A stretch of 62,134 bases of DNA from Pseudomonadota bacterium (GCA_021795715.1 JAJYPD010000009.1:1-62134); one strand, 5' to 3'; shown: positions 37,555 to 46,807, counted from the stretch's first letter. Made by a program: numbers and translations. Notes: generated by a model not told the origin, from the letters alone.

Positions 37555-38751
37555 ATGAGCAATCCATCACCGAGCGGTACCGCCAGACGGCCGTTGTCGC
37601 CGCGAATCGACGAATTGCTGCGCGCCTGCGTGCATTGTGGATTTTGCAACGCCACCTGTCCCACATATCAATTGTCGGGCGACGAGCGCGAGGGACCGCG
37701 CGGGCGGCTCCACCTCATCAGGGAGGTGCTCGTCGAGGGACGCGACGCGCCGCTTGATCCCCTGGAACACTGTCTCACCTGCCGTTCGTGTGAAACGACA
37801 TGTCCCGCCGGCATCCAGTACGCCGAAATCCTCGACCACGCGCGCGAACAAACCAATCACCGGCGGCCCTGGGCGGCGCGCCTGACCGACCGGCTGCTTG
37901 CGCGCACGCTCGGTTCGCCGACAGTCATGCGCACGGTCTTCGGTATCCTGCGCACCACGCGGCCGTTGACCCCGCACTTAAGCGGCGCGATCGCAAAATC
38001 CCACCACCTGGCCTGGCCTGCCGTCCGCCATGCGCGCCAGGTGGGACTTTTGCAAGGCTGCCTGCAGCCGCACATGATGCCCGACCTCGATCACAAGGCG
38101 GCCGTCATCCTCGATCACTGCGGCGTGAGCGCCATCCCGCTTGGACCGGCGTGCTGCGGCGCACTGCCCCATCACCTGCACGAGGCCGGCAAGGGAAGGC
38201 AATCCGCCCGGGAGCGTATTGATCAATGGCAGCCGGACTGGGTGGGTATTACGAGCACGGCCACCGGCTGCACATCCTTCATGGCGCAATACCCGCGGCT
38301 GCTGGACGACGGCTCGGCGCGCACCCGGGCGTTTGCCGAACATGTCGCGGATATCGCCGCGTTCATCGATCCGCACAACCTGCCGCAGCTGCCGCCGGAA
38401 CGCCGCATGCGGATCGCCTTTCACGCACCCTGCACGCTGCAACATGGCCTGCGCGGACACAGGCGCGTTGAGGCGATTTTGCGCGCCATCGGACACACAC
38501 TCGTACCCGTAGACGAACCGGCGCTCTGCTGCGGTTCGGCCGGGCCCTACTCCTTGCGGCATCCCGGCTGGGGCCGTGCCCTGGGACGGCGCAAGTGGCA
38601 CGCCCTGACCGGGCAAAAACCCGAACAGGTCATAACCGCCAACATCGGCTGCCTGCGCCAACTGGCCACGCAGGCCGACCGCCCGGTACGCCACTGGATC
38701 GATGTCGTCTACGACGCCCTCACCACCGGGCCGACAGGCGGCCACGATTGA
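37555..38751 (+). CDS. glcF: Glycolate oxidase iron-sulfur subunit GlcF
   Basis: 398-residue iron-sulfur subunit of glycolate dehydrogenase. Two [4Fe-4S] motifs, CVHCGFCNATCP and CLTCRSCETTCP, are followed by two CCG domains (ACCGALPHH and LCCGSAGPYSL). The start at 37555 matches the family length; an earlier in-frame ATG at 37525 would sit on the promoter -10 box. It is on the opposite strand from glcD and glcE, and its last 32 bases overlap the 3' end of glcE, an unusual convergent arrangement. Confidence 0.95.
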   Translation: MSNPSPSGTARRPLSPRIDELLRACVHCGFCNATCPTYQLSGDEREGPRGRLHLIREVLVEGRDAPLDPLEHCLTCRSCETTCPAGIQYAEILDHAREQTNHRRPWAARLTDRLLARTLGSPTVMRTVFGILRTTRPLTPHLSGAIAKSHHLAWPAVRHARQVGLLQGCLQPHMMPDLDHKAAVILDHCGVSAIPLGPACCGALPHHLHEAGKGRQSARERIDQWQPDWVGITSTATGCTSFMAQYPRLLDDGSARTRAFAEHVADIAAFIDPHNLPQLPPERRMRIAFHAPCTLQHGLRGHRRVEAILRAIGHTLVPVDEPALCCGSAGPYSLRHPGWGRALGRRKWHALTGQKPEQVITANIGCLRQLATQADRPVRHWIDVVYDALTTGPTGGHD

Positions 38752-39775
38752 GGATGTGCCGCGGATCGAGGACCGCCTTGACACGGCCGTAGAGTGCCAT
38801 GGTGGCGGGCGCCGGCGCCGCCCAGACATCCTCCTGGCGATCCGCCCCGGCAAGCCGCACGGCCTGTCCGCCCAGGCGGGCTGCCAGCGCATGCACGACA
38901 CCGGCGGGTTCTTGTGTCGCCCAGAAGCGCTGCGCCCCGCCCCAGTCCACGACCGACGCCGGCGGATCGAGTGGCGCCGCCGGCGGCACGAGGAGCCGCC
39001 ACAGGGCCGCCGGCGGCACGCCCAGCGCATCCAGGCGCAGATCGCGCAGGGCAAAAAACGTGTCGGCGGAGCCCGTCTCGCCGCCGATCTCCTGGACCGC
39101 CCGCCCGATTGCCGCGGCGCGCCCGCCCAGGCGCACATGGAGGCGGCCTTCGTAATAGCAGGCGCCCGTCAGGGGTAAACGCCCGGTCCAGCCGAGCAAC
39201 CGGCTGCGGGCGGTTGCCCAGTCACACGCCAAAACACACACGGCGCTCTCCTCGGGCTGCGGATGAAGCCGCAGGCTGACCTCCATGAGGACGCCCAGTG
39301 TCCCGTAGGCGCCCACCATCAGCCGCGACACGTCGAAACCGGCCACATTTTTCAACACCTGCCCGCCAAACCGCAGCAACTGGCCCGTGCCGGTCACGAT
39401 GCGCGCGCCGAGGATTGCGTCCCGCAGTGATCCGGCATAGGGACGGCTTGGACCCGTAAGGCCCAGCGCCACTGCGCCACCGATGGTCGACGGCCCGGCC
39501 CCCCGCGGCAACTCGGCGGCAAGCGTCTGTCCGTGCGCCGCCACCGCCGCCTCGATGTCGGCAATCGGCGTTCCGGCGCGCACGGTGATCACGTATTCAC
39601 TGGGTTCATAGGCAACGATGCCCCGGTACGAAGCGAGCACGAGCGGTTCGCCGATTGGCTCCCGCCCCCAGTGGCGGCGGCTTCCACTGCCGACGATTTC
39701 AAGCGGTGTGCCGCGTTCATAGGCGGTCTGCACGGTCGCACAGACCTGCTCGACGGCTTCAGTGTGGGACGTCAT
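38720..39775 (-). CDS. glcE: Glycolate oxidase FAD-binding subunit GlcE
   Basis: 351-residue FAD_binding_4 protein, shorter than GlcD as usual. Features: GSGSRRHWG, the FAD motif LPRGAGPSTIGGAVALGLTG, and QVLKNVAGFDVSRLMVGAYGTLG, the typical GlcE signature. It follows glcD by 18 bases and its 3' end overlaps the convergent glcF by 32 bases. Confidence 0.94.
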   Translation of the reverse strand: MTSHTEAVEQVCATVQTAYERGTPLEIVGSGSRRHWGREPIGEPLVLASYRGIVAYEPSEYVITVRAGTPIADIEAAVAAHGQTLAAELPRGAGPSTIGGAVALGLTGPSRPYAGSLRDAILGARIVTGTGQLLRFGGQVLKNVAGFDVSRLMVGAYGTLGVLMEVSLRLHPQPEESAVCVLACDWATARSRLLGWTGRLPLTGACYYEGRLHVRLGGRAAAIGRAVQEIGGETGSADTFFALRDLRLDALGVPPAALWRLLVPPAAPLDPPASVVDWGGAQRFWATQEPAGVVHALAARLGGQAVRLAGADRQEDVWAAPAPATMALYGRVKAVLDPRHILNRGRLSARW

Positions 39776-39793
39776 CCGGAATCCGGCCTGATC

Positions 39794-41269
39794 CTAATAG
39801 CGTTCGAGATGGCCAAACGGCACGCGCCCGCCATGGACATGCATGCCGCCGGGCTCCACGCAGCGCGCAGGTGTCGGGATCGCCTTGCCGCGATTGAGCA
39901 ATTCGTAGGGGTCAAAAGCCGCCTTCAGTGCATGAAACGCGACCAGTTCCGCGGGCGTGAATTGCGCACACATCCCATCGAGCTTCTCCACACCCACCCC
40001 GTGCTCGCCGCTGATCGTACCGCCGTGCGCAAGACACAGCTTCAGGATGTCGCCACCCAGTTGCTCGACCCGGGCCAGCTCACCGGGGCGGCGGGCGTCA
40101 TAGAGGATCAGGGGATGCAGATTGCCATCACCGGCATGAAACACATTGGCAACCGGCAGACCGTATTGCGCCGACAAGACCGCGATCTGGGCCAGCACCT
40201 CGACCAGGGCGCGTCTTGGAATCGTGCCGTCCATGCAGTAGTAATCGGGTGCCAGGCGGCCGACGGCGGGGAATGCCGACTTGCGGCCGGCCCAGAGCAG
40301 ACGGCGCTCCTCGCTGGTGCGCGCCTCGTCGAGGGCAAACGCCTTTTGCGCTTTCAGGATCGCGCGCAGATGGGCGTATTCCAGGGCGCAGGTCCCGTCA
40401 TCCCCGTCGACCTCGGCCAGCACCACCGCCTCGGTGCCGGGCGGATAGTGTTGTCCGGTATAGGCGCCAGCGGCCTGAATGGCGAGCCTGTCCATGAGTT
40501 CGAGACCGGCAGGCACGATGCCGGCGGCGATGACCGCGCTGACGGCACCGGCCGCCTGCTCCAGCGAGCGGAAGGCGGCGAGCAGCGCAACCACCGCCTG
40601 CGGTTTCGGTTTCAGTTGCACCGTGGCTTCCACCACCACGCCAAGGAGGCCCTCCGACCCGACGACCAGGGCCAGCAGATCGAGCGGCCCTTCGGCGGTT
40701 GGACCGCCCAGTTCGTGAAGGACGCCATCGGATGTGAACATCTTTACGGCCAGCACGTTGTGCACCGTGAGACCGTATTTCAGGCAGTGCACGCCCCCTG
40801 CGTTTTCCGCGATATTGCCGCCGATGGTACAGGCGATCTGCGAAGAGGGGTCGGGCGCATAGAAAAGACCATAGGCCGCCGCCGCTTCTGATACGGCCAG
40901 ATTCCGCACGCCCGGCTCCAGCCGCGCCGTCTGATTTTCGGGATCGATGGCAAGAATCCGGTTTAACCGGGCCAGACTCAGGACGATGCCGTCGGTGCGC
41001 GGCAAGGCGCCGCCCGACAGGCTGGTTCCCCCGCCGCGGGCCACAACCGGCACGGCATGGCGGTTGCAGATACGCAGCACCGCGCCGACCTGTTCGCGCG
41101 TACGCGGCAGCGCCACCGCCAGCGGCCGTGCCTTGTAGACGGTCAGGCCATCGCATTCATAGGCGCCGAGATCACCCGGTTTGACCAGCAGGCCATCGGC
41201 GGGCAGCGCCTTGCGCAGTTCGCGCCAGAAGGCGGCAGGCGGTGTCGGAGACGCGGGAGAATCCTTCAT
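39794..41269 (-). CDS. glcD: Glycolate oxidase subunit GlcD
   Basis: 491-residue FAD-linked catalytic subunit. The FAD-binding segment VVARGGGTSLSGGALP, then CTIGGNIAENAGGVHCLKYG, and the C-terminal FAD-oxidase motif VFHAGDGNLHP and HGGTISGEHGVG are intact. The start is the ATG at 41267-41269; the longer frame upstream overlaps the divergent osmC-like gene and is not used. It oxidises glycolate to glyoxylate for the aminotransferase nearby. Confidence 0.96.
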   Translation of the reverse strand: MKDSPASPTPPAAFWRELRKALPADGLLVKPGDLGAYECDGLTVYKARPLAVALPRTREQVGAVLRICNRHAVPVVARGGGTSLSGGALPRTDGIVLSLARLNRILAIDPENQTARLEPGVRNLAVSEAAAAYGLFYAPDPSSQIACTIGGNIAENAGGVHCLKYGLTVHNVLAVKMFTSDGVLHELGGPTAEGPLDLLALVVGSEGLLGVVVEATVQLKPKPQAVVALLAAFRSLEQAAGAVSAVIAAGIVPAGLELMDRLAIQAAGAYTGQHYPPGTEAVVLAEVDGDDGTCALEYAHLRAILKAQKAFALDEARTSEERRLLWAGRKSAFPAVGRLAPDYYCMDGTIPRRALVEVLAQIAVLSAQYGLPVANVFHAGDGNLHPLILYDARRPGELARVEQLGGDILKLCLAHGGTISGEHGVGVEKLDGMCAQFTPAELVAFHALKAAFDPYELLNRGKAIPTPARCVEPGGMHVHGGRVPFGHLERY

Positions 41270-41321
41270 GGGCGTATACTGCACGGCATTCCGCCCTCGG
41301 GCAAGATTGAAGAGGACACAG

Positions 41322-41765
41322 ATGAGCCACACGCTCCCCCTGGTCACGATCGAGCAACTGCACGACTACCGCTTTGCGGTGAACTTCGAGAACACAAACG
41401 GCTTTTGCACCGATGAACCGCCGCCGGCCGGTGGCGGAGACGGTCCGTCACCCAGTCAGTTGCTCGCCGCGGCCGTCGGCAACTGCCTGGCGGCAAGCCT
41501 CTTTTTCTGCCTGAAAAAAAGGACGGCGGCGCTAACGCCGATTCGCGCCACGGTCAGCGGACGCGTCGAGCGCAACGCGCAGGGGCGGCTGCGCATCGGC
41601 GGCTTTACCGTGGTTCTCGACGTATCGGCGGCCGACGCGCGCTGCCTGGATCTGTTTGAGCGCTACTGCACGGTCACCGAGAGCGTGCGCAATGGCATCC
41701 CGGTCCATGTGCAGGTGCGGGATGCCGGCGGCCTCCTTCTTTACGACGACGCAAACAGCTCCTGA
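41322..41765 (+). CDS. OsmC-family redox protein
   Basis: 147-residue OsmC/Ohr-fold protein. The start at 41322 has AGAGG upstream. The first conserved Cys is in AVGNCLAASLFFCL and the second in ERYCTVTESVRNG, the spacing of OsmC-like thiol peroxidases. It is divergent from glcD across 52 bases, so the two probably share a promoter region. A peroxide-handling role next to a flavin oxidase would make sense but is inference. Confidence 0.85.
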   Translation: MSHTLPLVTIEQLHDYRFAVNFENTNGFCTDEPPPAGGGDGPSPSQLLAAAVGNCLAASLFFCLKKRTAALTPIRATVSGRVERNAQGRLRIGGFTVVLDVSAADARCLDLFERYCTVTESVRNGIPVHVQVRDAGGLLLYDDANSS

Positions 41766-42458
41766 TCCGCCCAGGCCACACCGCAGCCACCGGTAACCAA
41801 GGGGGCGGCCGGCCATCCGGCGGGTCCGGAGCGTGCCGTCGGCGGGATGATCACCCGGGGTCTTGTCGGCGCTCTTGTGTCAGTCCAGACAATGGGGCGG
41901 CGTCGACGGTGAGGAGGCAATGGTCGCAACCCCGGAGGAGGGTGCCGTTTGCCGGTCCATGCACCGCCCCGGCATCACCTTTGTGGATGGCCAGGACCGA
42001 AGCGCAAGAGGCCTGGTGCCGGCCGCACCGCCCCGGCACGGGAGGACTCAAGGCCGGCGCAACGCCGTCTTGCGCGCCGGCAGGTGCCAGACGGAACGCA
42101 AATACGCCCGCACCGGCCGGCGTTTGCATGACCGAGCCGCCTGGGGCCGTGACGGGAATGCGGCCGGGTTGTTGCGTTGGCCAGACAGGAGATGGGCCGG
42201 CACTGCGGGCTGCGCGGCCTATGAATCCGGCGCCGGGCGGGAACCGTTCAAGGTGTAAGGCGGCGGAAGTCTTGCGACGGCGGGGCGCAAAGTGCGCGCG
42301 ACACCCTAAGGTTGGCAGGGGCGGAGAGATACCGGGCAAAGAGTCACTCGGACTTTCGCTGGTTGTGTGGCGTCTCAAGGGCTCGGTAGAGTCTTGCCAT
42401 CGGCGTGCGCCGGTATGTGGCGGCCGCCGACGACTCTTTTATTCTCATGAAAGGACAC
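41766..42458. other. Gene-poor stretch with decayed IS110-like trace
   Basis: About 690 bases without a convincing gene. Long open frames occur on both strands but lack start signals and family features. At 41917-42090 (plus strand) the frame with AVCRSMHRPGITFV resembles the IS110 transposase segment around AICEAxxRPxMRFV, then loses similarity. The rightmost part carries the leader and ribosome binding site of the cold-shock gene. Confidence 0.45.
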
Positions 42459-42671
42459 ATGACGATGCGAACGGGAACGGTAAAGTGGTTCAACGAAACC
42501 AAGGGGTTTGGATTCATCGCGCCGCAAGACGGGAGCCCCGATGTATTTGTTCATTACTCGGCCATCCAGGGTGAAGGATTCCGCAACCTCACGGAAGGAC
42601 AGATGGTCGAGTTCGAAAGCACCCGCGGCCAGAAAGGGATGCAGGCAACGCACGTCCGCCTGACGCGCTAG
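42459..42671 (+). CDS. Cold-shock protein, CspA family
   Basis: 70-residue single cold-shock domain that binds single-stranded RNA and DNA. RNP1 is KGFGFI and RNP2 is VFVHY. Shine-Dalgarno AAGGA lies before the ATG at 42459; a second ATG at 42465 would give the more usual start [10 protein letters not shown] strong hairpin terminator follows. The gene stands alone, as CspA genes often do. Confidence 0.93.
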   Translation: MTMRTGTVKWFNETKGFGFIAPQDGSPDVFVHYSAIQGEGFRNLTEGQMVEFESTRGQKGMQATHVRLTR

Positions 42672-42686
42672 CCCGAACGCACCGCC

Positions 42687-42720
42687 AAAAAACAGGGGGC
42701 CTTGCGGCCCCCTGTCGTTT
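42687..42720. terminator. Bidirectional terminator, cold-shock gene / FKBP gene
   Basis: A 10-bp perfect stem ACAGGGGGCC (42692-42701) and GGCCCCCTGT (42706-42715) with a TTGC loop. A run of six A precedes it, which is a T-run for the minus strand, and T-rich bases follow on the plus strand. It can end both convergent genes. Confidence 0.8.
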
Positions 42721-42741
42721 GTTGCGTCCTCTACATGCCCT

Positions 42742-43416
42742 TTACTTGATCGAGATCAGATGCATGGTGAAGATGAGAGTGGCGTTGGGCGGGATCGGCC
42801 CGTTGCCGCGTGGCCCATAGGCGAGATGCCCCGGGATGTAGATACGCCACGTGGAACCAACGGGCATCCGCACGAGCGTATCCTGCAGCCCCTGGATCAG
42901 CCCGCGCAACGGAAATACCGCCGGCTTGCCTGCCGTCTTCGTGCTGGCAAACACATGGCCGTTGATGAAGCTTCCCGTGTAATCCGCGACGACCGTCTGA
43001 TCGAGCGCCGGATGGCGGCCGCTTCCCTGATGCAGGATCTCGTACTGAACCCCGTCGGGGAGAACATGCACGCCCCGCCGCTTTGCATTCTTTTCCAGGA
43101 AGGCGCGGCCTGTCGCCTGCTCCTGTGCGGCCAGCGCACGGACCGCCGCTGCGTTACGCGCGGCCATCTCCTTCTGGAAGTTTTCCACCGCCGCCGCCAT
43201 TTCCTTCGGAGGCAGCAACGGCTTGGCGCCCCTCAGGGCGTCACTGATGCCCCGGGTGAAAATGCGGGGCTGCACCGGAATGTGGTTGTTGCGGACATTT
43301 TCGCCGAACTGATAGCCAAGGCTATAGCTCAGCCGTTCCTGGGGGGACAGACCAGCCATGGCAGACGCCGTCATCATGCAGCCGGCAATCGCCAGGGCGA
43401 TAGACTTCTTGATCAT
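42742..43416 (-). CDS. FKBP-type peptidyl-prolyl isomerase, FkpA/Mip-like
   Basis: 224-residue periplasmic or outer-membrane-associated isomerase and chaperone. Signal peptide MIKKSIALAIAGCMMTASAMA, then an N-terminal dimerisation domain (about 23-110: SPQERLSYSLGYQFG) and an FKBP domain (about 120-224) with VVADYTGSFINGHVF and IPGHLAYGPRGNGPIPPNATLIF. It starts with GGAG upstream. Same architecture as FkpA and Mip. Confidence 0.93.
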   Translation of the reverse strand: MIKKSIALAIAGCMMTASAMAGLSPQERLSYSLGYQFGENVRNNHIPVQPRIFTRGISDALRGAKPLLPPKEMAAAVENFQKEMAARNAAAVRALAAQEQATGRAFLEKNAKRRGVHVLPDGVQYEILHQGSGRHPALDQTVVADYTGSFINGHVFASTKTAGKPAVFPLRGLIQGLQDTLVRMPVGSTWRIYIPGHLAYGPRGNGPIPPNATLIFTMHLISIK

Positions 43417-43523
43417 GCACGCTCCTAGCTGAAGAAGACGGATCGCTGGTTCGCCTACCTGCCTGCTCGGGATCCGAAAAGAGCCGGCGCGTTTAGTGTA
43501 CCGGTCCGATGACGCAAAACATA

Positions 43524-43553
43524 GGCCCCCCCGCGCGCGAGCGCAGGGGGGCC
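43524..43553 (-). terminator. Intrinsic terminator of superoxide dismutase gene
   Basis: GGCCCCCC at 43524-43531 pairs with GGGGGGCC at 43546-43553. On the minus strand the stem is followed by TATGTTTTG, a T-rich tail. It lies 16 bases past the sod stop. Confidence 0.65.
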
Positions 43554-43568
43554 GCCGATCCGGGGCCC

Positions 43569-44213
43569 TTAGCCTCCCTTCTTCGAGCTGACCGTCGCGG
43601 CGAGACCGAAATCCGCCGTCCGGGCGCGCTCGAAACGCGCGGCAATATCCTTCCAGTTCCAGACATTCCAGATCGCCTCGAAAAAGCGCGCCTTGTCGTT
43701 GTGATACTGCAGGTAATAGGCATGCTCCCAGGCATCCAGCACCATGATCGGGATACCGCCCGTGGTGGTCTCCGACTGGTGGTCATGAATCTCGGTCGTC
43801 ATCAGCCGCTTGCCGGCCGGATCCCAGACCAGCGCCGCCCAGCCCGAACCCATGGTGGTCATCGCGGCATTGGTGAACTGACCCTTTAATCCCTCGAACG
43901 AACCGAAATCCCGGTCGATGGCCTGGGCGAGCGCGCCATCCGGGCGGCCGCCGCCATGCGGTGACAGATTTTTCCAAAAGAGGGAGTGCAGGATGTGTCC
44001 GGACAGATTGAAGGCAAGCGCGTGCTCCAGCGCGGCGACACGGGCGAAGTTCTTCGTCTCCTGCGCCTCTTTCAAGCCCTCGAGGGCCTGATTGGCCCCG
44101 TTCACATAGGCCAGATGGTGCTTGTCGTGGTGAAGCTCCATGATCTTGGCGGAGATATGCGGCTCGAGTGCCCCATAATCATAATCGAGATCGGGCAGGA
44201 CATATTTTTCCAC
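43569..44213 (-). CDS. sodB: Iron/manganese superoxide dismutase
   Basis: 214-residue cytoplasmic dismutase. Metal ligands: His in ELHHDKHH and the His in FNLSGHILHSLFW, then Asp and His in DAWEHAYYLQY. The start is GTG at 44211-44213, decided by AAGGAG six bases upstream; an ATG six codons earlier overlaps that site. The loop IHDHQ resembles the His-containing loop of tetrameric and archaeal enzymes rather than the classic Fe or Mn Gln signatures, so metal choice cannot be called. The symbol is by family. Confidence 0.93.
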   Translation of the reverse strand: MEKYVLPDLDYDYGALEPHISAKIMELHHDKHHLAYVNGANQALEGLKEAQETKNFARVAALEHALAFNLSGHILHSLFWKNLSPHGGGRPDGALAQAIDRDFGSFEGLKGQFTNAAMTTMGSGWAALVWDPAGKRLMTTEIHDHQSETTTGGIPIMVLDAWEHAYYLQYHNDKARFFEAIWNVWNWKDIAARFERARTADFGLAATVSSKKGG

Positions 44214-44395
44214 GTTATTCTCCTTCTGCATTGGGTGTTATAGGTTTTATGACTGACAGCCAGGATACGATACAGCGAACCTGCAGGCCTGGGTATGGCG
44301 AAGGGCGAGCCCGCTTGGGTCCGTGCGCGCCGCATGCCAGGGTGCACGGAAATCCCCCGCCCTGGCATTTCTCATGGGGGCCGTAACGCCCCTTT

Positions 44396-44971
44396 TCAAG
44401 GGTTTGGCAGGAGCCGGGCCCGGTACTGGCCTGTGACGGCGTCGTGCACAAGATCCCCCGAACGGAAGGGGAACTCGCCGCGCGCGCGGTCGGCAAAATA
44501 AAGCCGCAAGGTCTCGCGGATCGCCGGGAAGGCGATCTCATCCCAGGGGATCTCGCGCTCATCGAACAACGCCACCTCGAGGCTTTCCGTTCCCGGACCG
44601 AAATCGAGATCGCGCAGCCGTGCACGAAACATCAGATACACCTGACTGATGTGGGGCAGATTGAAGAGCGTGTAGAGCCCTTCGATATCGACGCGCGCCG
44701 ACGCCTCCTCGAGCGTCTCGCGGGCGGCCGCTTCGCTGGTCGTCTCTTCGTTCTCCATGAAGCCGGCGGGCAAAGTCCAGAATCCGTAGCGGGGCTCGAT
44801 CGCCCGCCGGCACAGCAGGATGCGCCCCTCCCAGGAGGGCAGACAACCGGCCACCACCTTTGGATTCTCATAATGAATCGCGCTGCAGCTTACGCAGACA
44901 TCGCGCATCCGCGTGTCGCCCTCGGGCACACGCCTGACCAGTACCGCGCCGCATTCCCCGCAAAATTTCAT
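44396..44971 (-). CDS. Nudix hydrolase with zinc ribbon
   Basis: 191 residues. An N-terminal zinc ribbon (Cys4, Cys7, Cys26, Cys29) is followed by a Nudix domain with the complete box GFMENEETTSEAAARETLEE. The layout resembles the YjaD/NudC-like and ADP-ribose hydrolase branches. It has no neighbour on its strand that hints at a substrate. It diverges from nrtR across 116 bases, and NrtR senses ADP-ribose, which may be relevant. Confidence 0.85.
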   Translation of the reverse strand: MKFCGECGAVLVRRVPEGDTRMRDVCVSCSAIHYENPKVVAGCLPSWEGRILLCRRAIEPRYGFWTLPAGFMENEETTSEAAARETLEEASARVDIEGLYTLFNLPHISQVYLMFRARLRDLDFGPGTESLEVALFDEREIPWDEIAFPAIRETLRLYFADRARGEFPFRSGDLVHDAVTGQYRARLLPNP

Positions 44972-45052
44972 GACGCCATTCTAGCGCGACTTGGGCCGAA
45001 GCTCATGCCTTTACGGCGGACCGCGCGGGAGGGCCCGGCACCCGGACGGGGA

Positions 45053-45081
45053 TTGACCCCCGCCTGCGGGCGGCGTAGCGT
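45053..45081 (+). promoter_or_regulatory. Candidate promoter of nrtR-nadA
   Basis: TTGACC at 45053-45058, a 17-bp spacer, then TAGCGT at 45076-45081. The -10 box ends 6 bases before the nrtR ATG at 45088, so the mRNA would be leaderless or nearly so. Confidence 0.4.
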
Positions 45082-45087
45082 TCGTGT

Positions 45088-45726
45088 ATGAGTGACACTA
45101 ACACCAGACCCGCCACCGCGGTGGTGCTGTTTACCATGGACCGGGTCCTCAAGGTCCTTCTCGTCGGCGGCGGCCGCTGGCGCTTGCCGTTTGGCCCGGT
45201 GGCCGACGGGGAAGGCCTCGATGCCTGCGCCAAACGGATACTGACGGACTCCATCCGCCAATCGGACACTTATCTGGAGCAGCTCTACACGTTCGATGGG
45301 GCGACCCTGGGCACGGGAGGCGCCGGCATCGTTGTCACCTATTACGCGCTCGCCCCCCTCGACAAGGTGGGCATACCGCACCGGGACAGCCGCTGGTTTG
45401 CGCTCACCGATGCCCCCTTGCTGCCAGATGGGCATGACCGGATTGTCGCTTGCGCAAGTGACAGACTGGTGGCAAAACTTGCCTACACAACCATTGCACA
45501 CCAGTTTCTACCCGATCAATTCACCCTGGCCGAGCTTCAGGCGGTCTATGAAGCCATCAGCCAACAACCGCTCGACAAGCGCAACTTCCGCAGGCGCCTG
45601 CAGTCTTCCGCCCATCTCGTAGAGACAGGCGGTATCCGGCGCGAGGGCCGCCACAGGCCAGCCCGCCTGTACCGGCTCCGGCAACCCGATCAGGTAGCCA
45701 CTTTGAAGCAAGGAACCCCGAAATGA
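45088..45726 (+). CDS. nrtR: NrtR-type Nudix transcriptional regulator of NAD genes
   Basis: 212-residue regulator of the NrtR family: N-terminal Nudix-like sensor (about 10-140) for ADP-ribose, and C-terminal winged helix (about 150-205). The Nudix box is degenerate ([15 protein letters not shown] lacks the RExxEE acids), as in NrtR. The wing carries [27 protein letters not shown], a hallmark of the family. It overlaps nadA by 4 bases, so it is autoregulated with its target. Confidence 0.9.
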   Translation: MSDTNTRPATAVVLFTMDRVLKVLLVGGGRWRLPFGPVADGEGLDACAKRILTDSIRQSDTYLEQLYTFDGATLGTGGAGIVVTYYALAPLDKVGIPHRDSRWFALTDAPLLPDGHDRIVACASDRLVAKLAYTTIAHQFLPDQFTLAELQAVYEAISQQPLDKRNFRRRLQSSAHLVETGGIRREGRHRPARLYRLRQPDQVATLKQGTPK

Positions 45727-46760
45727 ACATGACCCAGCCGCTCATCCGTGGTGTACCCGGCAGCACGTTCGACCGCGCGCAGCAGATCCGCCGCATCAAG
45801 GCGCTCCTGAAAAAGGAGGACGCCGTGCTTGTGGCGCACTATTACACGGATGCCGAATTGCAGGCCCTGGCCGAGGAAACCGGAGGCTATGTATCGGATT
45901 CCCTGGACATGGCCCGCTTCGGCCATGACCACCCGGCAGGCACTTTGGTGGTCGCTGGCGTGCGCTTCATGGGGGAAACCGCAAAGATCCTGAACCCGGA
46001 AAAGCGGGTCCTGATGCCGACGCTCGATGCCACCTGCTCGCTCGACGAGAGCTGCCCGGCGCAAGACTTCATTGCGTTTTGTGATGCCCATCCCGACCGC
46101 ACGGTGGTCGTCTATGCCAACACCAGTGCCGCAGTTAAGGCACGGGCCGACTGGGTCGTGACCTCGAGCATCGCCATGCAGGTCGTACGCCACCTTGCCG
46201 CGCGCGGCGAAAAGATCCTGTGGGCGCCCGACCGCCACCTGGGCGATTATGTGCGCCGCGAAACGGGCGCCGACATGCTCATCTGGAACGGCGCCTGCGT
46301 GGTGCATGAGGAGTTCCAGCGGGAGGCGCTGCTCGAACTCAAGCGGCGCCATCCCCACGCCGATGTGCTCGCCCATCCGGAATCCCCCGCCCCCGTGCTG
46401 GCCGAAGCCGACATGATCGGATCGACGTCGGCCATGATCGAGGCGGCACGAAGCCGGCCGGCGAAAAGCTTCATTGTCGCCACCGACCACGGCATCCTCT
46501 ACAAGATGCGCCAGGCCGCGCCCGACAAGGAATTTCTCGAGGCGCCCACCGGCGGCCACGGCGCCACCTGCAAGTCCTGCGCGCATTGTCCGTGGATGGC
46601 CATGAACAGTCTGACCACTCTTGAGTACGCTTTGCGCCATGGCGGTCCGGAGATCACCATCGCCGAGCCGATCCGGGCCGCGGCGCAAAAGTCCGTCGAA
46701 CGCATGCTGCGCTTTGCCGCCGACCAGCGCCAATCCGTACTGGGTCTTGGCAACGCCTGA
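45723..46760 (+). CDS. nadA: Quinolinate synthase A
   Basis: 345-residue [4Fe-4S] enzyme making quinolinate from iminoaspartate and DHAP for NAD. The three cluster Cys lie in [25 protein letters not shown] and [13 protein letters not shown], and the substrate motifs AHYYTD and [12 protein letters not shown] are intact. The ATG overlaps the nrtR stop (an ATG two codons later is possible). nadB and nadC are not in the window. Confidence 0.97.
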   Translation: MNMTQPLIRGVPGSTFDRAQQIRRIKALLKKEDAVLVAHYYTDAELQALAEETGGYVSDSLDMARFGHDHPAGTLVVAGVRFMGETAKILNPEKRVLMPTLDATCSLDESCPAQDFIAFCDAHPDRTVVVYANTSAAVKARADWVVTSSIAMQVVRHLAARGEKILWAPDRHLGDYVRRETGADMLIWNGACVVHEEFQREALLELKRRHPHADVLAHPESPAPVLAEADMIGSTSAMIEAARSRPAKSFIVATDHGILYKMRQAAPDKEFLEAPTGGHGATCKSCAHCPWMAMNSLTTLEYALRHGGPEITIAEPIRAAAQKSVERMLRFAADQRQSVLGLGNA

Positions 46761-46807
46761 CCTGCGGCCTCGCTGTCTGCAGGGAACGCCCAACAGGATG
46801 GAAACAC

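Noticed and set aside
44334-44368. 9-bp inverted repeat ATGCCAGGG / CCCTGGCAT downstream of the Nudix gene
   Set aside because: No T-run on the minus strand and no matching repeat elsewhere that I could see, so I do not call it a terminator or site.
44377-44396. GGGGC...GCCCC hairpin followed by TTTT on the plus strand
   Set aside because: Oriented as a plus-strand terminator, but no plus-strand gene lies upstream; it ends at the Nudix stop codon and may be chance.
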